NCBI GenBank assembly: GCA_937892215.1
Contig: CALAVE010000027.1
Span: 1-64,000, forward strand
Direction of reading: 5' to 3'
Source of the DNA: an uncultured Porphyromonadaceae bacterium
GTDB taxonomy: Bacteria > Bacteroidota > Bacteroidia > Bacteroidales > Muribaculaceae
Length of the DNA stretch: 64,000 nucleotides
The notes below the pieces were generated by a model. The model had not been told where the DNA came from. It saw only the letters and a program-made list of their open reading frames with translations, and did no database searches. Below, one piece after another: positions 42,615 to 51,813 of this stretch. The position numbers were made by a program, and so were the translations under genes. Numbering within the stretch: the stretch's first letter is position 1; the number at the start of each line of letters is the position of its first letter.

Positions 42615-43971
42615 GACGGAGGTAGCCCGGAGCGTGCGGCGAGACCGGGAAGTGGCGTGAGGCACGATAACCAAGCACCCACAGGATTTCCCCGTCGGCA
42701 TCCAGAATCCAGGTTTCGGCTTTCTCCCTATCTTCAAGATGCAAGTCAGAGAAAAGGTCACTCACCAGTTTGCTTCCCTTCATGCCAAAGGGAGAGAAAC
42801 GATCGCCGTCGCGCCAGTGGCGAAGCACCACCCTATCACATTTCAAGACATCATTACTGAGCGCGATTACACGCTTCCCGTCAATGCCAAGAGAATCGGA
42901 TAAGCCGCCTTCCACAGCCTCGATTTTCAAATCAACCGGCTCGCAGACAAGTCCTGCGTTCAAATTCAGGGCAAATTCTTCATCGGCATCTTCACGACGA
43001 AGCAAGACTTTCAGTTTACCACGATAAACGCGTAACACAAAGAGTTCCGATTCATATCTGTTACCCACAGAGCCACCGGAGCGAATGTCGCGTACAGCAG
43101 CAATGCACTGCTCCTTTTTGAAGCCACGCGGCTTAAGAATCTCAAAGAGAAGCATGACAGGGTTAGACATCGACAGAAGACAATCAGCGTCGATAACCAC
43201 TTCGCCCTCGTCATTCACTTCATCGCAAACAATCTGACGCATGAGACTCACTCCCTCGGCATAGAGATTGCCGCACTCCAGAACATTGCTCAACGTCTTC
43301 TCCAATGCGTTACGACATCCCGGGAACTCGGCATCGAGCAATGGTAGCACCTTATTCCTTAATTTATTTCGCTTTACGTCGCACTCCAGATTAGTGCTAT
43401 CGGTAACATAAGAACGGCCCATTCCGGCCAGATAATCCTCAATCTCAGTCCGAGAAACGCAAAGAAGCGGACGCACCACACGACCGTTACGCGGATGCAT
43501 GCCCATTAGTCCGGCGATGCCCGTTCCGCGCAAGGCATTGAGGAAAAACGTCTCAATATTATCGTCGCGATGATGAGCCACGGCCACAAACTCGCAGCCG
43601 GCACTCGTGAGCAAGTGGGCGAACCAAGCATAGCGCAAATCACGACAAGCCATTTCCACACTCACGCCATGCTGAGCCATATATTCCGGAACATCAAAGT
43701 CCTTAACCACAAGCGCAACGCCCTCGCGGTCACAGAGTTCACGCACAAACTTCTCGTCGCGGTCACTCTCAGCGCCACGCAAATGGAAATTGCAATGGGC
43801 CGCCACCACATTAACGCCAAGCCGGCGCAATACGAGCAACAACGCCACACTGTCGGCTCCACCGCTGAGCGCGACAAGCAACTTTCCATCCACACGGTCG
43901 GCAGGTAACAAGCCATTTGCCAGGGCAAATTCACTCACCTTATCCTGAAACCCTAATCTTTGCGCTATCAT
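42601..43971 (-). CDS. tilS: tRNA(Ile)-lysidine synthase
   Basis: Attaches lysine to C34 of tRNA-Ile(CAU), switching it from AUG to AUA decoding. The PP-loop SGGADSVALL begins at residue 36, followed by AHCNFHLRGAESDRDEKFV and the HHRDDNIETFFLNALRG motif; a TilS C-terminal domain completes 456 residues. It lies 9 bases after the CCA-transferase fusion gene, so two tRNA-maturation enzymes share an operon. The 3' end overlaps the convergent thioredoxin-like gene by 14 bases. Confidence 0.95.
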   Translation of the reverse strand: MIAQRLGFQDKVSEFALANGLLPADRVDGKLLVALSGGADSVALLLVLRRLGVNVVAAHCNFHLRGAESDRDEKFVRELCDREGVALVVKDFDVPEYMAQHGVSVEMACRDLRYAWFAHLLTSAGCEFVAVAHHRDDNIETFFLNALRGTGIAGLMGMHPRNGRVVRPLLCVSRTEIEDYLAGMGRSYVTDSTNLECDVKRNKLRNKVLPLLDAEFPGCRNALEKTLSNVLECGNLYAEGVSLMRQIVCDEVNDEGEVVIDADCLLSMSNPVMLLFEILKPRGFKKEQCIAAVRDIRSGGSVGNRYESELFVLRVYRGKLKVLLRREDADEEFALNLNAGLVCEPVDLKIEAVEGGLSDSLGIDGKRVIALSNDVLKCDRVVLRHWRDGDRFSPFGMKGSKLVSDLFSDLHLEDREKAETWILDADGEILWVLGYRASRHFPVSPHAPGYLRLTLL

Positions 43972-43980
43972 AGTTCTAAC

Positions 43981-45954
43981 TCAAACAATTACAGACTGCT
44001 CAATGCTGAGGAGAATACGCTTGTTCTCCACACCGCCGCCATAGCCTCCAAGGCTTCCGTCGGAAGCGATCACACGGTGACACGGGACGATGATTGACAC
44101 CGGGTTGAGGTGATTAGCCTGCGCCACAGCACGGTAGCCGCGTTCGGAACCGGCCAGTTCAGCCTCCCGACGGTAGTTTACGGTCGTCCCATAAGGGATA
44201 GTCCGCAGAACGCTCCACACGCGCAACTGGAACACCGTACCAACCAAGTGCAAAGGCAGGTCGAACACCTGACGACGACCGGCGAAATACTCACTCAACT
44301 GCTCAGTGGCACGCCGCAGTAAGGGAAGCGCCTGCTGCTTCACCGGAAATCCCAGTTTAGCCGCTACCCCACCTAACTTTGCCATGACAGAATCGGGGGA
44401 CCCACTGAACATATCACAGAAGACGATTCCTTGCTCATCGGCCGCAAGAAGCAAGTTTCCTACCGGAGTGCCGTCCATGAAGGTGTAACTCACGGATGCT
44501 TCATTAACAGGCTTTAGCCCGATTTCAGCGGCACGCTTAATCATCAACTCATAAGCCGAAGCATAATCGTTGCTTATTACACCATCCAGAATAGCATCTT
44601 TAATGGCATCCTTAATCTGCCCTACGGGGAGCGATGGCGTGAGGCCGAAAGAGGTCATTATCTCATCACCGTCGATTGGCGGCTGGAAATTGCGGACACG
44701 GTCCTTTTCCTCTATATCAACAAGTTTTTGCTTGACAAGTTCAAAGTTCTCGCGGTATCGACGCACCTTTTCCTGATTCTTGGAAGTGATGTCGGCATTG
44801 CAGAGCAACATCAGGTCGTCGATGTCATCGCCGGCATCGAACAAAAGCCTCCTAACCGCAGAATCGGTAACTTCATCCTCAACAAGCGCAATAGGGCGCA
44901 TGTGCAACCCCACCAATTTCTTGACGTACTTCATGTTCTCGTTGAGCGGCAGGCGCATCTTGGAGAAAATGCGCGGTATCAATTTCTCACCCACGAAGTT
45001 ATGGTTATGGAATGTCCAGCCAATAGTTGCGTCCCATTTCTTAGTTGCAGGCTTACCAATGTCGTGAAGCAATGCGGCCCATCTCAGCCACTCATTCCGC
45101 GTCTGAGCAGCCACAGTGTCGAGCACCTGCATAGTGTGCTTGAAATTATCCTTATGCGCGCGCCCATTCACCGCCTCCACTCCGTTGAGTGCAGCCAATT
45201 CCGGGAAAATCAGAGGCAAGAGGCCACATTCCATAAGCAGTTCAAAACCACGTGATGGCTTGTCGGCACGGATTATCTTCATCAATTCCTCTGCAATGCG
45301 CTCGCGGGTGATGATTCCGATACGCTTCCTGTTACGCCGAATCGCGGCCATGGTATCGGGAAAGATGTCAAAGCCCAACTGCGTAGCAAACCTCACCGCA
45401 CGCATCATACGCAGGGGGTCGTCGCTGAAAGTTATATCCGGGTCGAGCGGAGTACGGATGATTTTTCGTTTCAAGTCTCCGACACCATCAAACGGGTCGA
45501 GCAAGCGACCATAAGATGCTGCGTTGAGCGAGATAGCCATAGCGTTGATAGTGAAATCACGCCGGTGCTGGTCGTCACTGAGCGTTCCATCCTCAATGAT
45601 AGGATTGCGGCTCTGCCTGTTATAGGACTCGCGCCGGGCGCCCACAAACTCCAGTTCCATCCCGCGCGCCTTGACCTGTGCTGTGCCATAAGTCTTAAAC
45701 ACCGCAAGAGAGGATTTGTTACCCAGCCGCCGAGCCACAGCCTGAGCCACCTCAATTCCGCTGCCCACGGTCACGAAATCCATATCGTCGGAGGGACGTT
45801 CCAGGAAAATATCCCTTACATATCCCCCCACCACATAGCACTCACGTCCAAGCCGGTCGGCCACTTCGCCCACCAACTTGAACACAGGCTTAGCCAAATG
45901 CTGCTCAATGCGCTGTGCCATGTCTTTATTGATATCTTTTGGTGCAGTGTTCAT
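43981..45954 (-). CDS. CCA tRNA nucleotidyltransferase / HD domain fused to O6-alkylguanine-DNA alkyltransferase
   Basis: One uninterrupted frame of 657 residues. Residues 1-480 form a class II poly(A)polymerase-like CCA-adding enzyme: GGYVRD (43-48), the metal motif DMD (57-59), RRDFTINAMA (131-140), and an HD domain with H297-D298 (LLHDIGK). Residues 488-657 form a complete MGMT/Ogt domain: IPYGTTVNYRR, the arginine finger R608 (GYRAV), PCHR with the alkyl-accepting C625, then GGYGGG and E652. Each part has its normal full length. The fusion of tRNA end repair and DNA alkyl repair is unusual. tilS follows after 9 bases. Confidence 0.93.
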   Translation of the reverse strand: MNTAPKDINKDMAQRIEQHLAKPVFKLVGEVADRLGRECYVVGGYVRDIFLERPSDDMDFVTVGSGIEVAQAVARRLGNKSSLAVFKTYGTAQVKARGMELEFVGARRESYNRQSRNPIIEDGTLSDDQHRRDFTINAMAISLNAASYGRLLDPFDGVGDLKRKIIRTPLDPDITFSDDPLRMMRAVRFATQLGFDIFPDTMAAIRRNRKRIGIITRERIAEELMKIIRADKPSRGFELLMECGLLPLIFPELAALNGVEAVNGRAHKDNFKHTMQVLDTVAAQTRNEWLRWAALLHDIGKPATKKWDATIGWTFHNHNFVGEKLIPRIFSKMRLPLNENMKYVKKLVGLHMRPIALVEDEVTDSAVRRLLFDAGDDIDDLMLLCNADITSKNQEKVRRYRENFELVKQKLVDIEEKDRVRNFQPPIDGDEIMTSFGLTPSLPVGQIKDAIKDAILDGVISNDYASAYELMIKRAAEIGLKPVNEASVSYTFMDGTPVGNLLLAADEQGIVFCDMFSGSPDSVMAKLGGVAAKLGFPVKQQALPLLRRATEQLSEYFAGRRQVFDLPLHLVGTVFQLRVWSVLRTIPYGTTVNYRREAELAGSERGYRAVAQANHLNPVSIIVPCHRVIASDGSLGGYGGGVENKRILLSIEQSVIV

Positions 45955-46100
45955 CGGTCAAAAAAAATGTCTCTACATTATTAACTAAAAAAACAGCAAA
46001 TTAGTATGAAAAGCGGACACTTTTTAGAGCCAGAAACACTATGAGTATATGTTTTTTTCAAAAATAATACATTTTATTTGCACAGATTAAAAGTAAAACC

Positions 46101-46140
46101 TAATTTTGCATTAACAATTTTGTTAAATAACTTTGTTAAA
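46101..46140 (+). promoter_or_regulatory. Promoter and palindromic operator of the TetR efflux operon
   Basis: Two -7 boxes, TAATTTTG (46101-46108) and TAACTTTG (46128-46135), flank a perfect palindrome TTAACAA-TT-TTGTTAA (46111-46126). TTTGTTAAA recurs at 46119-46127 and 46132-46140. The palindrome lies between the boxes just before the TetR gene, the expected place of an autoregulatory operator. Confidence 0.6.
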
Positions 46141-46147
46141 CGAAAAT

Positions 46148-46774
46148 ATGGACAACAAGGAGACCACCACAAAGCAACAAATAATGCTGGCTGCTGAGAC
46201 AGAATTCATGCAGAACGGTTACGACGGAGCAAAGATGCTAAATATAGCCAAGCGTGCCGGTGTGAATCACGCACTACTCCACTACTATTTCAGCACCAAG
46301 CAGAACCTGTTTCACGAAGTTCTGAACGAGAAGACGGGATTACTGGCCAAGTCATTTATCAACGCGTTCAGCGTGAACAAAGAATTACCTCTGATAGAAA
46401 GGATAGAAAGCGGGTTTTTAGCGCACTTCGACTTCTTGCGAGAGAATCCCCTCCTGCCGCAGTTTATCGTAAGCCAGGTACTGACGAACCCCGACAATAT
46501 AAACAAGTTTACACCATTCGTGAAACTCTATGGGAAAAGCATTTCGGAAATGCTGCAGAAAGAGATAGACATCAACGTGGAGAAAGGCCTATTTAAGAAC
46601 GTGCGGGCTATAGACCTGCTCTACGACATCCTGTCGATTAACATATTTCCCTTCCTCACCCGGCCGCTCCTTATGGAATGCGCAGGCATACTGTTTGAAG
46701 AATCGTACGAGGAATTCCTGCTCAACCGCAAGAAAGAATTATCGGCCGTAATACGTTCACGACTATTAAAATAA
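46148..46774 (+). CDS. TetR/AcrR family regulator of the efflux operon
   Basis: DNA-binding repressor, 208 residues from the ATG at 46148 (an upstream ATG at 46133 overlaps the -7 box and is unlikely). The helix-turn-helix lies in residues about 11-55: KQQIMLAAETEFMQNGYDGA, IAKRAGVNHALLHYYFSTKQ. The C-terminal ligand domain has the CecR/DUF1956-like helical pattern. It ends one base before the TolC-like gene; the whole seven-gene order matches an efflux operon under local control, as E. coli CecR controls ybhGFSR. Confidence 0.9.
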   Translation: MDNKETTTKQQIMLAAETEFMQNGYDGAKMLNIAKRAGVNHALLHYYFSTKQNLFHEVLNEKTGLLAKSFINAFSVNKELPLIERIESGFLAHFDFLRENPLLPQFIVSQVLTNPDNINKFTPFVKLYGKSISEMLQKEIDINVEKGLFKNVRAIDLLYDILSINIFPFLTRPLLMECAGILFEESYEEFLLNRKKELSAVIRSRLLK

Positions 46775-46775
46775 G

Positions 46776-48068
46776 ATGAAAATGTCAAAACGAATCACAT
46801 CCTTAGCCCTTATTCTGATGTGGATAGCCATGTCACCGTCACAAGCCATCACATTAGAGGAATGCCAGAGTCTGGCACAAGACAACTACCCCTTGCTAAA
46901 GCAATACGACGTACTGGACAAAGTGACAGAATACACGGTGGATAACATAGCAAAGGGTTGGTTTCCACAAATCAGCGCAAGCGCACAAGCAACCCTCCAA
47001 AACCGAGTAGCCGCCCTACCTGAGCAACTGACCACAATCCTCACAGAAATGGGCGGAAACCTCAAGGGCCTGAGCAAAGCGCAGTACCGCATAGGTCTGG
47101 ACGTGAACCAGACAGTGTGGGAAGGCGGAGCGATAAAAAACGCCCAGAATGTGGCCCGGCTCCAGAACGAGGTGCAAAGAGCGCAGACCGACGTGGACAT
47201 GTACGGAATACGCGAACGCGTGAACGAAGTGTATTTCGGGATGCTACTGATAGAGGAGAGAATCAACCTAAACAAGACTCTCATCTCCACCCTAAGCGCC
47301 AATAAAGAAAAGTTGGAACGGATGCAGAAGGGGGGCACAGCCAGCGGAGCCGACGTTGCGAGTGTGGAAGCCGAAGTGCTGAAAGCCGAGCAACAGAACA
47401 CCCAGTTACAAACCATGCGGAGCGGGTACACGAAAGTGCTGTCGCTGCTAATAGGTAAGGACGAGAAAGATATAGGTAAACTTGAAAAACCCGCAGAACT
47501 CATGGTGTCGCACGAAGTGAACAGGCCGGAACTGTCGCTACTGGACAAGCGACTGCAACTCACCTCGGCACAAGAGAAATCGCTAAAGAGCGGCCTGATG
47601 CCACGCATCAGCCTATTTGCCCAGGGCTATTACGGCTACACCGGCTACGACATGTTTCATGATATGTATCACCGCTCTCCCACACTTAACGGACTGATAG
47701 GAGCACGCATAACCTGGAACATAAGCAATCTCTACACGAACAAGAACGACCGCGCGAAGCTGGCGCTGGAGCGCAAGAGCATTGAGAACCAGCGCGAAGT
47801 GTTCCTATTTAACAACAACCTCAAGACACGGCAAGAGGACGAGGCTATCGCAGGACAAAGAAAACTGCTCGCCGACGATGACAGAATTATTTCACTGCGG
47901 GAAACCGTGAGAAAGGCAGCCGAATCCAAGCTCCAGCACGGCATAATAGACACCAGCAACCTCATTCGCGAAATAAACAACGAGAACGAAGCCCGCATAT
48001 CCAAAAGCACTCATGAGATAGAGTTGCTGAAGCAGATTTACACACTAAAGCATACACTTAACCAATGA
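46776..48068 (+). CDS. TolC-family outer-membrane efflux protein
   Basis: Outer-membrane channel of a tripartite pump, 430 residues. A signal peptide (ending SPSQA) precedes ITLEECQSLAQDNYPLLKQY, the usual first OEP repeat, and two long helical OEP domains. The start may be 46776 or the next ATG at 46782. It connects to the periplasmic adaptor gene 13 bases downstream. Confidence 0.9.
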   Translation: MKMSKRITSLALILMWIAMSPSQAITLEECQSLAQDNYPLLKQYDVLDKVTEYTVDNIAKGWFPQISASAQATLQNRVAALPEQLTTILTEMGGNLKGLSKAQYRIGLDVNQTVWEGGAIKNAQNVARLQNEVQRAQTDVDMYGIRERVNEVYFGMLLIEERINLNKTLISTLSANKEKLERMQKGGTASGADVASVEAEVLKAEQQNTQLQTMRSGYTKVLSLLIGKDEKDIGKLEKPAELMVSHEVNRPELSLLDKRLQLTSAQEKSLKSGLMPRISLFAQGYYGYTGYDMFHDMYHRSPTLNGLIGARITWNISNLYTNKNDRAKLALERKSIENQREVFLFNNNLKTRQEDEAIAGQRKLLADDDRIISLRETVRKAAESKLQHGIIDTSNLIREINNENEARISKSTHEIELLKQIYTLKHTLNQ

Positions 48069-48081
48069 AAATAAAATAATT

Positions 48082-48978
48082 ATGAAAGCCATAAAATTAT
48101 CATTACTGATTATGTGCGCAGTTGCCACAACTGCCTGCACCGAGAAAGAACAAGAGTGGGACGCAACCGGCATATTTGAGACCACCGACGTAATCGTAAG
48201 CGCAAAAGGCGCAGGAGAAATCACAGAGTTGAATGTGGAGGAAGGCACTCAAGTAAGCGCCGGCGAAGTGATAGGGAAAATAGATGCTGCCCAACTACAA
48301 TTACAGAAGGAGCAACTGAGGGCGACAAAAAGCGCAACAGCGAGCCGCAAACTAAGTCAGAGCGCGCAAGTGGCATCGCTCCGCCAGCAGATTGCCAACC
48401 TGCAACGCGAGCGACAGCGTTTCCAAGAGCTCGTGCGAGACAATGCCGCCACACAGAAACAAGTGGACGACATCACTTACCAAATAAGCACCCTGCAGAA
48501 ACAGATTGATGCCACAAACGAGCAAATCAGCACTGCCAACAGCAGCATAGACAAGCAGAGTGCCAGCATTGACGCGCAGATACTTCAGATTGACGACAAA
48601 ATCGCCGACAATAACATCACCAGTCCCATCAGCGGAGTGGTGCTGAGCAAATATGCCGAGCAAGGAGAATACACCACACCCGGCAAAGCACTTCTAAAAG
48701 TGGCAAACATCAGCGACATGAAACTCAGAGCCTACGTAACAGCCGAGCAAGTAACGACGCTGAAATTAGGCCAGAAAGTGACCGTTTTCGCCGACAGCGG
48801 CACAGATGAGCGCAAAGCATACGAAGGCACAATAACGTGGATTTCAGACAAAGCCGAATTCACGCCCAAAACCATACAGACCAGGGCGGAGCGAGCGAAT
48901 CTGGTATATGCCATAAAAATCAGCGTAACAAACGACGGACTGATAAAGCGAGGTATGTACGGAGACGTGAAATTCTGA
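48082..48978 (+). CDS. HlyD/YbhG-type periplasmic adaptor lipoprotein
   Basis: Membrane-fusion protein of the efflux complex, 298 residues. A lipobox (VATTAC|T) anchors it. The biotinyl-lipoyl domain (VIVSAKGAGEITELNVEEGT) is split by a long coiled-coil hairpin rich in Gln (residues about 75-175), then resumes (ITSPISGVVLSKYAEQGEYT) and ends in a beta-barrel domain. Such proteins bridge the ABC permeases and the TolC-like channel. Confidence 0.92.
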   Translation: MKAIKLSLLIMCAVATTACTEKEQEWDATGIFETTDVIVSAKGAGEITELNVEEGTQVSAGEVIGKIDAAQLQLQKEQLRATKSATASRKLSQSAQVASLRQQIANLQRERQRFQELVRDNAATQKQVDDITYQISTLQKQIDATNEQISTANSSIDKQSASIDAQILQIDDKIADNNITSPISGVVLSKYAEQGEYTTPGKALLKVANISDMKLRAYVTAEQVTTLKLGQKVTVFADSGTDERKAYEGTITWISDKAEFTPKTIQTRAERANLVYAIKISVTNDGLIKRGMYGDVKF

Positions 48979-49004
48979 ACTCGGCAAACACGAAAAGAAA
49001 TGTT

Positions 49005-49931
49005 ATGATTGTTGAAGCCAACAGCCTGACAAAAACCTACAACCGAGGCAAGACCAAAGCCCTGCACGGACTGAGCCTTGGAGTGGAAGAAGGCGAGATT
49101 TACGGACTGATAGGTCCGGACGGAGCAGGGAAAACCACGCTGTTCCGCATTCTCACCACACTACTTCTTCCCGACAGCGGCGAGGCCCACGTAGATGGGC
49201 TGGACGTTCAGAAAGACTACAGACAAATACGCAAACGAATCGGGTATATGCCTGGCAAGTTCTCTCTATATCAAGACCTGACGATAGAAGAGAACCTCAG
49301 ATTCTTCGCCACGATATTCGGAACTACAATAGAAGAGAACTGCGGGCTAATAGCCGACATCTACGCCCAGATAGAGCGATTCAAGGACAGAAGAGCAGGT
49401 AAACTTTCAGGCGGAATGAAACAGAAGCTGGCTCTGTGCTGTGCCCTGATTCACGCGCCACGCGTGCTGTTTCTGGACGAGCCCACCACCGGAGTTGACC
49501 CCGTGTCGCGAAAGGAATTCTGGGAAATGCTCAAGAAACTCCAGCAGCGTCACGGCATAACCATCATGGTGTCAACGCCATATATGGACGAGGCCATGCA
49601 GTGCGACAGGATAGCCCTTATACAAGAAGGCTCATTCCTGAAAGTGAACACGCCGCAACATATAATAGATGAATACGACAAGACGCTATGGAACGTTAAA
49701 TGCGAGCAGATGCACACGCTCCTCACCGTACTGAAAAAATGGGAGAATACCGAAAGCTCATTTTCATTCGGCGAGACATTCCACCTGAGCGTAAAGGAGA
49801 ATGCCGCACCGGCCGACCTGATGCGTTACCTGGGCGGACATGGACTGAGCGGAATAGAGATAAGCGAAGCGAAGCCCACGATAGAAGACTGTTTCATGTC
49901 ACTACTGAAAACCGACTACGATGAAAGATAA
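49005..49931 (+). CDS. ABC transporter ATPase 1 (YbhF N-half-like)
   Basis: Nucleotide-binding protein of 308 residues. Walker A GPDGAGKTT is at 37-45, signature LSGGMKQ at 134-140 and Walker B VLFLDEP at 154-160. At the switch position the usual His is replaced by P192 (VSTPYMDEA), so this ATP site may be degenerate. The frame opens earlier (48837), inside the adaptor gene; the ATG at 49005 begins the conserved domain. It overlaps ATPase 2 by 11 bases. In E. coli YbhF the two ATPases are one protein. Confidence 0.93.
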   Translation: MIVEANSLTKTYNRGKTKALHGLSLGVEEGEIYGLIGPDGAGKTTLFRILTTLLLPDSGEAHVDGLDVQKDYRQIRKRIGYMPGKFSLYQDLTIEENLRFFATIFGTTIEENCGLIADIYAQIERFKDRRAGKLSGGMKQKLALCCALIHAPRVLFLDEPTTGVDPVSRKEFWEMLKKLQQRHGITIMVSTPYMDEAMQCDRIALIQEGSFLKVNTPQHIIDEYDKTLWNVKCEQMHTLLTVLKKWENTESSFSFGETFHLSVKENAAPADLMRYLGGHGLSGIEISEAKPTIEDCFMSLLKTDYDER

Positions 49932-50667
49932 CTATGTGATTGTGGCCGAGGGCCTGACGAAAAGATTCGGAGAGTTCACCGCTACCGACCATATCACCTT
50001 CAACGTGAAAGAAGGCGAGATATTCGGCTTTCTGGGAGCCAACGGAGCCGGAAAGACCACCGCCATGAGAATGCTGTGCGGTCTGTCGATTCCGTCGGAA
50101 GGAAGGGCACAGGTGGCGGGATACGATGTGGCTACAGAATCGGAGCAGGTGAAACGGAACATAGGCTACATGAGTCAGAAATTCTCATTATACAACGACC
50201 TGAGCATATCTGAGAACCTGAAGTTATTCGGCGGCATATACGGAATGGGGCGGAAACAGATTAAGGAGAAGACCCACACCTTGCTCACAGAACTTGACCT
50301 CATCAAGGAAAAAGACACACTGGTGAAATTGCTGCCGCTCGGCTGGAAGCAGAAACTCGCGTTCTCACTGGCCATCTTCCACGAGCCAAAGATTGTGTTT
50401 CTGGATGAGCCCACCGGCGGAGTGGACCCAATTACACGGCGGCAGTTCTGGGAGCTAATCTACAAAGCGGCCGACAACGGAATCACGGTGTTTGTCACCA
50501 CCCACTACATGGACGAGGCCGAATACTGCGACCGCGTGAGCATTATGGTTGACGGCCAGATTAAAGCGCTGGATACACCGAACGCTCTGAAGGCGCAGTT
50601 CAGGGCCAACAGCCTGTACGACGTGTTCCTGTCGCTTGCCCGCACCGCAACAAGGAGCGATTCATAA
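49921..50667 (+). CDS. ABC transporter ATPase 2 (YbhF C-half-like)
   Basis: A 248-residue nucleotide-binding protein. Walker A GANGAGKTT is at 39-47, Walker B IVFLDEP at 158-164, and the switch His is present (H195 in TTHYMDEA). The signature reads LPLGWKQ (138-144) instead of LSGGxxQ. Combined with ATPase 1, whose signature is canonical but whose switch His is missing, the two would build one good and one weak ATP site. The start overlaps the end of ATPase 1, suggesting coupled translation and equal amounts. Confidence 0.93.
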   Translation: MKDNYVIVAEGLTKRFGEFTATDHITFNVKEGEIFGFLGANGAGKTTAMRMLCGLSIPSEGRAQVAGYDVATESEQVKRNIGYMSQKFSLYNDLSISENLKLFGGIYGMGRKQIKEKTHTLLTELDLIKEKDTLVKLLPLGWKQKLAFSLAIFHEPKIVFLDEPTGGVDPITRRQFWELIYKAADNGITVFVTTHYMDEAEYCDRVSIMVDGQIKALDTPNALKAQFRANSLYDVFLSLARTATRSDS

Positions 50668-50693
50668 GAACCAACCGCACAAAACCCGACATT

Positions 50694-51800
50694 ATGAAGC
50701 AATTTCAAATATTTGTCCAGAAAGAATTCAAGCACATAGCGCGCGACACACGCACCATGATGATACTTGTGGTTATGCCTGTGATTCTGATGGTTCTATT
50801 CGGTTTTGCACTTACCACCGAAGTGAAGAACTCGCGTCTGGCAATCTGCGACATGGCCAAAGACGAGATAACCGGCAAGATCCACGACCGATTTGCCGGC
50901 AACCGATATTTCACGCTCACGGCAGAATGCAGTTCGGTGGAGCAGGTGTATGAAGCATTCAGAAAAGGAGAGATAGACATAGCACTCGTAATAGGCTCAG
51001 AATTTTCGCAAGAACTGGGGCACACAGGAGCAGGGAGCATTCAGCTCCTGATTGACGGGAGCGAGCCGAACCAAGCCTCGACACGCGCCGGATACGCGCA
51101 ACAGATACTTATGGGCTTTGCCCAAGAGATGGCAGAGAAAAACGGCCGCAGCATACCCTACAACATAGTTTCCACCACCCGGATGCTCTACAATCCGCAA
51201 CTGAAAAGCGAATACAACTTCGTGCCCGGAGTGATGGGCATGATACTGCTGCTGATATGCGCCATGATGACAAGCATCGCCATAGTGAAAGAAAAAGAAA
51301 CAGGTACAATGGAAGTGCTGCTTGCATCACCGCTTCCCCCATTTGTGATAATCATGGCCAAACTTGTGCCCTACTTTGCGATATCGTGCGTTAACCTCAC
51401 CACAATCCTGCTGCTGGGGCACTACCTGCTGGGACTACCATTCGCCGGCAGTATGCCCGTTTTCCTCGGATTATCCTTACTCTACATTCTGGTGTCGCTG
51501 GCACTGGGACTGCTCATCTCCACACTCGTAAGTAACCAACTAGCCGCCATGATAATATCACTGTTGCTCATCATTCCCACAATCTATTTCTCAGGAATGG
51601 CTTTCCCGATAGAGAGTATGCCGACTGTGTTTCAACGAGTGTCAACGGTGATACCAGCCCGGTGGTACGTGAGCGCCGTGCGGAAACTGATGATACAAGG
51701 CGTGGCCGTGAAGTATGTGATTCAGGAGACCGCAATCCTCAGCATAATGGCATTGGTGCTGATAACCTTATCCCTGTCCACATTCAAGAAACGACTATAG
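50694..51800 (+). CDS. ABC-2 type permease 1 (YbhS/YbhR-like)
   Basis: A 368-residue membrane protein. One N-terminal helix (residues 21-42) leads to a large extracytoplasmic domain (about 43-170), then five or six helices at about 180-365, with the conserved EKETGTMEVLLASPL cytoplasmic loop. This is the ABC2_membrane_3 layout. It works with the second permease and the two ATPases to export small molecules or drugs; the substrate is unknown. Confidence 0.9.
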   Translation: MKQFQIFVQKEFKHIARDTRTMMILVVMPVILMVLFGFALTTEVKNSRLAICDMAKDEITGKIHDRFAGNRYFTLTAECSSVEQVYEAFRKGEIDIALVIGSEFSQELGHTGAGSIQLLIDGSEPNQASTRAGYAQQILMGFAQEMAEKNGRSIPYNIVSTTRMLYNPQLKSEYNFVPGVMGMILLLICAMMTSIAIVKEKETGTMEVLLASPLPPFVIIMAKLVPYFAISCVNLTTILLLGHYLLGLPFAGSMPVFLGLSLLYILVSLALGLLISTLVSNQLAAMIISLLLIIPTIYFSGMAFPIESMPTVFQRVSTVIPARWYVSAVRKLMIQGVAVKYVIQETAILSIMALVLITLSLSTFKKRL

Positions 51801-51813
51801 ACACCCCTGACTT

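Noticed and set aside
46886..47608. 240-residue ORF antisense to the TolC-like gene
   Set aside because: Ser/Cys-rich shadow of a gene with clear family motifs on the other strand.
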